Source of the DNA: Bacteroides sp.
GTDB taxonomy: Bacteria; Bacteroidota; Bacteroidia; Bacteroidales; Bacteroidaceae
Assembly (NCBI GenBank): GCA_030151635.1
Contig: JASLDF010000003.1
Span: forward strand, 1 to 9,736
Direction: 5' to 3'
Length of the DNA stretch: 9,736 bases
Below the pieces are notes generated by a model. The model did not search any database and was not told the origin of the DNA. It saw only the letters and a program-made list of their open reading frames with translations. Made by a program: the position numbers and the translations under genes. Shown here in pieces: positions 7,267 through 9,736 of the stretch. Every line of letters begins with the position of its first letter. Position 1 is the first letter of the stretch.

Positions 7267-8571
7267 ATGTTACAAAAATCAATTCTATTTCTACTGATGT
7301 TGCTTCCTTTGCTTCCAACCCAAGCACAGCAAAAGTATCAACCATCAGCAGAAATTATGAAATCGCAAGAGGAGTTTCAAAACGACAAGTTTGGTGTGTT
7401 TATTCATTGGGGTGTTTACGCTATGTTGGCAACCGGAGAGTGGACCATGACAAATAAAAACTTGGACTACAAAGAGTATGCTAAGTTGGCAGGTGGATTT
7501 TACCCGGCTAAATTTTCTGCTCAAGAATGGGTGAAAAACATCAAGGCATCGGGTGCAAAGTACATTTGTATCACAACTAGGCATCATGATGGTTTTTCAA
7601 TGTTCGATTCAAAATATACGGATTTTACGATCATGAAGGCATCTCCATTTAAACGAGATATTATTAAAGAACTTGCAGATGAGTGCCTTAAGCAAGATAT
7701 AAAACTTCATCTTTATTATTCGCACATTGATTGGACTCGTGTAGATGCTCCATGGGGCAGAACGGGTAGAGGAACGGGACGTCCCAATGCAAAAGGTGAT
7801 TGGAAAAGCTATTATGGTTTTATGAATAATCAGTTGACTGAATTGTTGACGAATTACGGTCCTATTCGTGCCATTTGGTTTGACGGGTGGTGGGATCAAG
7901 ATGAGAATCCTGGTTTTGACTGGGAATTGCCTGCTCAATATGAGTTGATTCATAATTTACAACCTAGCTGTATGGTGGCAAATAATCATCATCAAGTACC
8001 CTTTGAAGGCGAAGATATGCAAATCTTTGAGCGTGATTTACCTGGGGAAAATTTGGCGGGTTTATCAGGACAAGAGGTTGCTCATTTGCCATTGGAAACC
8101 TGTGAAACAATGAATGGTATGTGGGGATATAAAATAACAGATTTAGATTATAAGTCTCCAAGAGTATTGATTCACTATTTGGTGAAAGCTGCTGGAAGAG
8201 ATGCCAATTTATTACTAAATGTTGGTCCTCAACCCGATGGTGAATTCCCAATACAGTCTGTTGAGCGTTTACATGATATGGGTAAATGGTTGAATAAGTA
8301 TGGAGAAACAATCTATGGAACTCGAGGAGGTTTTGTAACACCTAGAGATTGGGGAGTAACCACATTGAAGGGAAATAAACTGTACGTACACATCTTAAAT
8401 TTGGAAGATAATGTGCTTTTTTTACCACTTGTAGGCAAAAAAGTTCAGCGTGTTGTCGATTTTCAATCTGGAAAAAGCTTGAAATATAGAATTGAGAAGG
8501 AAGGTGTACTTATTCATTTAGGTATGGTTCCTAGCGAGATTGATCACGTAGTTGAAATTAGTCTGAATTAG
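7267..8571 (+). CDS. Secreted GH29 alpha-L-fucosidase
   Basis: This 434-residue enzyme cleaves terminal alpha-linked L-fucose from glycans such as host or plant oligosaccharides. A signal peptide (MLQKSILFLLMLLPLLPTQA) with cleavage near 20 indicates export. The catalytic barrel spans about 38-350 and carries the GH29 landmarks: FGVFIHWGVY (42-51), TTRHHDGFSMF (103-113), the nucleophile D206 in IWFDGWW (203-209), ETCETMNGMWGYK (277-289) and LLLNVGPQPDG (315-325). Residues about 355-434 form a beta-rich C-terminal domain. Length is normal for the family. I cannot assign it securely to the broad (A) or alpha-1,3/4-specific (B) subfamily, because the acid/base residue is not conserved in a way I can read. 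No SusC/SusD or other glycosidase lies in the window, so it appears as a stand-alone gene downstream of the paralog pair. Confidence 0.95.
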   Translation: MLQKSILFLLMLLPLLPTQAQQKYQPSAEIMKSQEEFQNDKFGVFIHWGVYAMLATGEWTMTNKNLDYKEYAKLAGGFYPAKFSAQEWVKNIKASGAKYICITTRHHDGFSMFDSKYTDFTIMKASPFKRDIIKELADECLKQDIKLHLYYSHIDWTRVDAPWGRTGRGTGRPNAKGDWKSYYGFMNNQLTELLTNYGPIRAIWFDGWWDQDENPGFDWELPAQYELIHNLQPSCMVANNHHQVPFEGEDMQIFERDLPGENLAGLSGQEVAHLPLETCETMNGMWGYKITDLDYKSPRVLIHYLVKAAGRDANLLLNVGPQPDGEFPIQSVERLHDMGKWLNKYGETIYGTRGGFVTPRDWGVTTLKGNKLYVHILNLEDNVLFLPLVGKKVQRVVDFQSGKSLKYRIEKEGVLIHLGMVPSEIDHVVEISLN

Positions 8572-8594
8572 AAGTAATTTTTCTTGATAACACT

Positions 8595-8634
8595 AAAAGC
8601 ACGGATAACGAATGGTGAAGTTATCCGTGCTTTT
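8595..8634 (+). terminator. Terminator of the fucosidase gene
   Basis: A perfect 15-bp inverted repeat (8595-8609 with 8620-8634) has a GC-containing stem core (GCACGGATAAC) and a 10-nt loop, followed by a T run. It lies 24 bp after the fucosidase stop codon. Confidence 0.88.
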
Positions 8635-8648
8635 TGGGCTTTATAATA

Positions 8649-8763
8649 GCTCTTCTTAAAATGGCTTGTAGAAGCCGTGTTTCTTCTTTCAAAGAAGAGC
8701 GTGTTCTCTCCCTAAGAAGACTCAGTTCTCTTAGTAAGAAGACTCAGTCTTCTCAGGGAGAAG
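8649..8763. repeat. Nested direct and inverted repeat cluster (AAGAAG/CTTCTT)
   Basis: Several repeats overlap here. GCTCTTCTT (8649-8657) is inverted at 8692-8700, enclosing a small hairpin GGCTT-gtag-AAGCC (8663-8676). CTTCTTT-c-AAAGAAG (8683-8697) is a second palindrome that competes for the same right arm. TAAGAAGACTCAGT occurs twice (8713-8726 and 8735-8748) with a 22-bp period. CTCCCT (8708-8713) pairs with AGGGAG (8755-8760), and AGAAGACT (8715-8722 or 8737-8744) pairs with AGTCTTCT (8746-8753). No coding frame of note crosses it. It could be a REP-like intergenic element or a structured small RNA. Confidence 0.6.
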
Positions 8764-8876
8764 TTTAATGAAGGGAAGAACATTGTTTATTTTCTACTAG
8801 TTAAGACCTTGTTAGCGGTCCAAGAGTCTCTCACTTTTTTATATAGATATGCATTTTCATCGCGTAGCTACTTTGC

Positions 8877-8907
8877 TTGTCAGTCTAGAAATAATTTCAT
8901 TAGTTTG
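8877..8907 (+). promoter_or_regulatory. Probable promoter of the Nudix-like gene
   Basis: TTG at 8877-8879 is followed after 21 bp by TAGTTTG (8901-8907), one base short of the Bacteroidota TAnnTTTG -7 element. Initiation just downstream would give a short leader of about 14 nt before the ATG at 8928. Confidence 0.4.
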
Positions 8908-8927
8908 CTCTATATATAAAGATTAAA

Positions 8928-9320
8928 ATGATAAAAGTAGTAGTAGGTTTATTTATAAATCCTGAGAATGGAACGATTTTGATTGTGAAACGAAATGCTA
9001 TGGCACAGTTCTCTGGGAGTTGGGAATTTCCGGGTGGACAACAGGAGGTAGGAGAGAATTCGGAAGAGTGTTTAGAGCGTCAAATGTATCAGGGCTTTAA
9101 TTCTAGCTGCCAAGTGTTTAATTTGTTTAGCGAGAGTACTAGTCAAATGGGTGTTCAAGAAGTTCAGGTAACGGCTTTTCTCGCTAAATTAGAAGATGAG
9201 ATTCAGCCTTTTGTTCACGAGGATTTTAAATGGATAGGTTTATCTAATCTCCTCGCTGAAGAATTAGTGCCACCTATGCGTGCAATTGCTGAAAAGGTTG
9301 TGGCTACTTTCTTGGGGTAG
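8928..9320 (+). CDS. MutT-like Nudix-fold protein with degenerate Nudix box
   Basis: This 130-residue cytosolic protein has the length and order of a small MutT-type Nudix hydrolase, the group that removes pyrophosphate from nucleoside triphosphates such as 8-oxo-dGTP. Seen motifs are an N-terminal strand (MIKVVVGLF), ILIVKRN (17-23), GSWEFPGGQQEVGE (30-43) and a late HEDFKWIGLSNL (97-108). The Nudix box should read Gx5Ex7REUxEExGU. G37, E43 and R51 are in place, but the next part reads RQMYQGFNS: the glutamates expected at 52, 55 and 56 are Q, Q and G, and the closing Gly-hydrophobic pair is N-S. These glutamates bind the catalytic metal in MutT (E53, E56, E57). The fold is therefore clear but pyrophosphatase activity is doubtful; a binding or regulatory role, or early decay, is inferred. 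The frame itself is intact. It appears to be a single-gene unit. Confidence 0.85.
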   Translation: MIKVVVGLFINPENGTILIVKRNAMAQFSGSWEFPGGQQEVGENSEECLERQMYQGFNSSCQVFNLFSESTSQMGVQEVQVTAFLAKLEDEIQPFVHEDFKWIGLSNLLAEELVPPMRAIAEKVVATFLG

Positions 9321-9330
9321 ATAGTGGTGT

Positions 9331-9463
9331 GTTAAAGTTGGTATAGAGGCGGGAGTTGTCTTCTTTTATCTACGAATAAATCAACTTTAACTATGGTTAT
9401 AATGGTCATCTACTAGGTAGTAGTAAAACTCATTTACACCGAATTGAAGCTATATATACCAAC
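9331..9463. repeat. Overlapping inverted repeats downstream of the Nudix gene
   Basis: GTTAAAGTTG (9331-9340) is perfectly inverted at 9382-9391. GTTGGTATA (9337-9345), overlapping the first arm by four bases, is perfectly inverted at 9455-9463. A further hairpin CTACTA-gg-TAGTAG lies at 9410-9423. The two long pairings exclude each other in part. The segment runs directly into a terminator, so it could be a structured 3' UTR or a small RNA. Confidence 0.45.
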
Positions 9464-9465
9464 AA

Positions 9466-9495
9466 AAAAAGCAACTACATTTGTAGTTGCTTTTT
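9466..9495. terminator. Bidirectional terminator between Nudix and tRNA genes
   Basis: A 14-bp stem (9466-9479 with 9482-9495) has core GCAACTACA/TGTAGTTGC. It ends in a T run on both strands: TTTTT on plus and seven T on minus. It lies 5 bp beyond the 3' end of the tRNA on the minus strand and can also stop transcripts from the Nudix side. Confidence 0.85.
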
Positions 9496-9500
9496 CCTTG

Positions 9501-9573
9501 TACACCCACAGGGATTCGAACCCTGGACCCATTGATTAAGAGTCAATTGCTCTACCAACTGAGCTATGAGTGC
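9501..9573 (-). tRNA. tRNA-Lys (anticodon CTT)
   Basis: The 73-nt gene folds as a full cloverleaf on the minus strand. The acceptor is GCACTCA with TGGGTGT (two G-U pairs) and discriminator A. The D arm is GCTC-AGTTGGTA-GAGC, and the anticodon stem ATTGA/TCAAT holds loop CTCTTAA with anticodon CTT. The variable loop is five bases and the T arm is CAGGG-TTCGAAT-CCCTG. The CCA end is not encoded (CAAG follows), as is usual in Bacteroidota. It reads AAG lysine codons. Confidence 0.97.
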
Positions 9574-9597
9574 ATCGTTTTTCTCTCGATTGCGTTG

Positions 9598-9628
9598 CAA
9601 AGGTACGCTAAAATTTTAAACCACCAAA
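9598..9628 (-). promoter_or_regulatory. Consensus Bacteroidota promoter of the tRNA-Lys gene
   Basis: On the minus strand TTTG (9628-9625) is followed after exactly 19 bp by TACCTTTG (9605-9598), matching the Bacteroides -33/-7 consensus in every defined position. The tRNA 5' end is 25 bp further on, leaving room for a short 5' leader. Confidence 0.9.
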
Positions 9629-9736
9629 TGTTGATAAAAGAAATTTTAAATCAATTTTATTCATCACCTTTCTATTAACATTTGAAGAAGTAGTGTGTTG
9701 CAAAGCACGCGTCTATTTAATGAATAGTATATTAGT

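Larger units (their letters stand above)
8572..8927. other. 356-bp gene-free interval between fucosidase and Nudix genes
   Basis: It holds, in order, the fucosidase terminator, the AAGAAG repeat cluster and the probable Nudix promoter. Positions 8764-8870 show only a short inverted repeat (GACC...GGTC, about 8804-8819), the palindrome GAGTCTC and a T run (8834-8840). No coding frame, tRNA or mobile-element gene is seen. Confidence 0.6.

Noticed and set aside
7345..8341. Several minus-strand open frames of 80-125 codons
   Set aside because: All lie antisense to the GH29 fucosidase, have random-looking composition and arise because that gene lacks stops in these frames.
8713..8748. Possible CRISPR-like repeat pair
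   Set aside because: Only two copies of a 14-bp word separated by 8 bp; spacer length and copy number do not fit a CRISPR array.
8804..8840. Possible second terminator upstream of the Nudix gene
   Set aside because: The stem is only GACC/GGTC with an 8-nt loop and the T run is about 14 bp away from it, too weak to call.
9487..9678. Open frame with GIRTLDPLIKSQLLYQLSYE
   Set aside because: This is the well-known false protein made by translating the antisense of a tRNA gene; it overlaps the tRNA-Lys and its promoter.

Overview
This AT-rich window is most likely chromosomal DNA from a Bacteroidota (Bacteroidales-like) bacterium. The evidence is a textbook Bacteroides-type promoter (TTTG-N19-TACCTTTG) in front of a tRNA-Lys(CTT) gene with no encoded CCA, A-rich translation starts without Shine-Dalgarno sequences, signal peptides ending in ...AQ, and a tricorn-like S41 peptidase beside a secreted GH29 alpha-fucosidase. 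I cannot name the species.

Layout. Positions 1-1369 (minus strand) hold a tight two-gene unit: a 199-residue protein resembling the uracil-DNA glycosylase superfamily, followed 13 bp later by a WYL-domain regulator that runs off the left edge. Positions 1501-1667 (minus) hold an unlisted 34-codon gene for a cationic, glycine/alanine/valine-rich single-helix peptide, with its own strong terminator. Positions 1854-5202 (minus) hold a secreted, 1088-residue tricorn-family peptidase with an intact-looking active site and its terminator. Divergent from it, 5386-7152 (plus) encodes two tandem paralogous exported proteins of unknown function. The secreted GH29 fucosidase follows (7267-8571), preceded by two hairpins and followed by a strong terminator. 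Positions 8572-8927 contain no gene but a dense cluster of nested direct and inverted repeats built from AAGAAG/CTTCTT. Next is a Nudix-fold protein (8928-9320) whose Nudix box has lost its catalytic glutamates, then a structured intergenic segment with mutually exclusive inverted repeats, a bidirectional terminator, and the tRNA gene (9501-9573, minus).

How the parts relate. The peptidase, the two paralogs and the fucosidase are all predicted to be exported, so the centre of the window serves the cell envelope or extracellular polymer breakdown; no SusC/SusD pair is present to make it a recognisable polysaccharide utilisation locus. The WYL plus glycosylase-like pair could be a DNA-damage or phage-response unit, but that is inference. 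The most novel-looking items are the small peptide gene, the Nudix protein with E-to-Q changes at catalytic positions, the WYL/UDG-like pair and the two repeat-rich intergenic regions.
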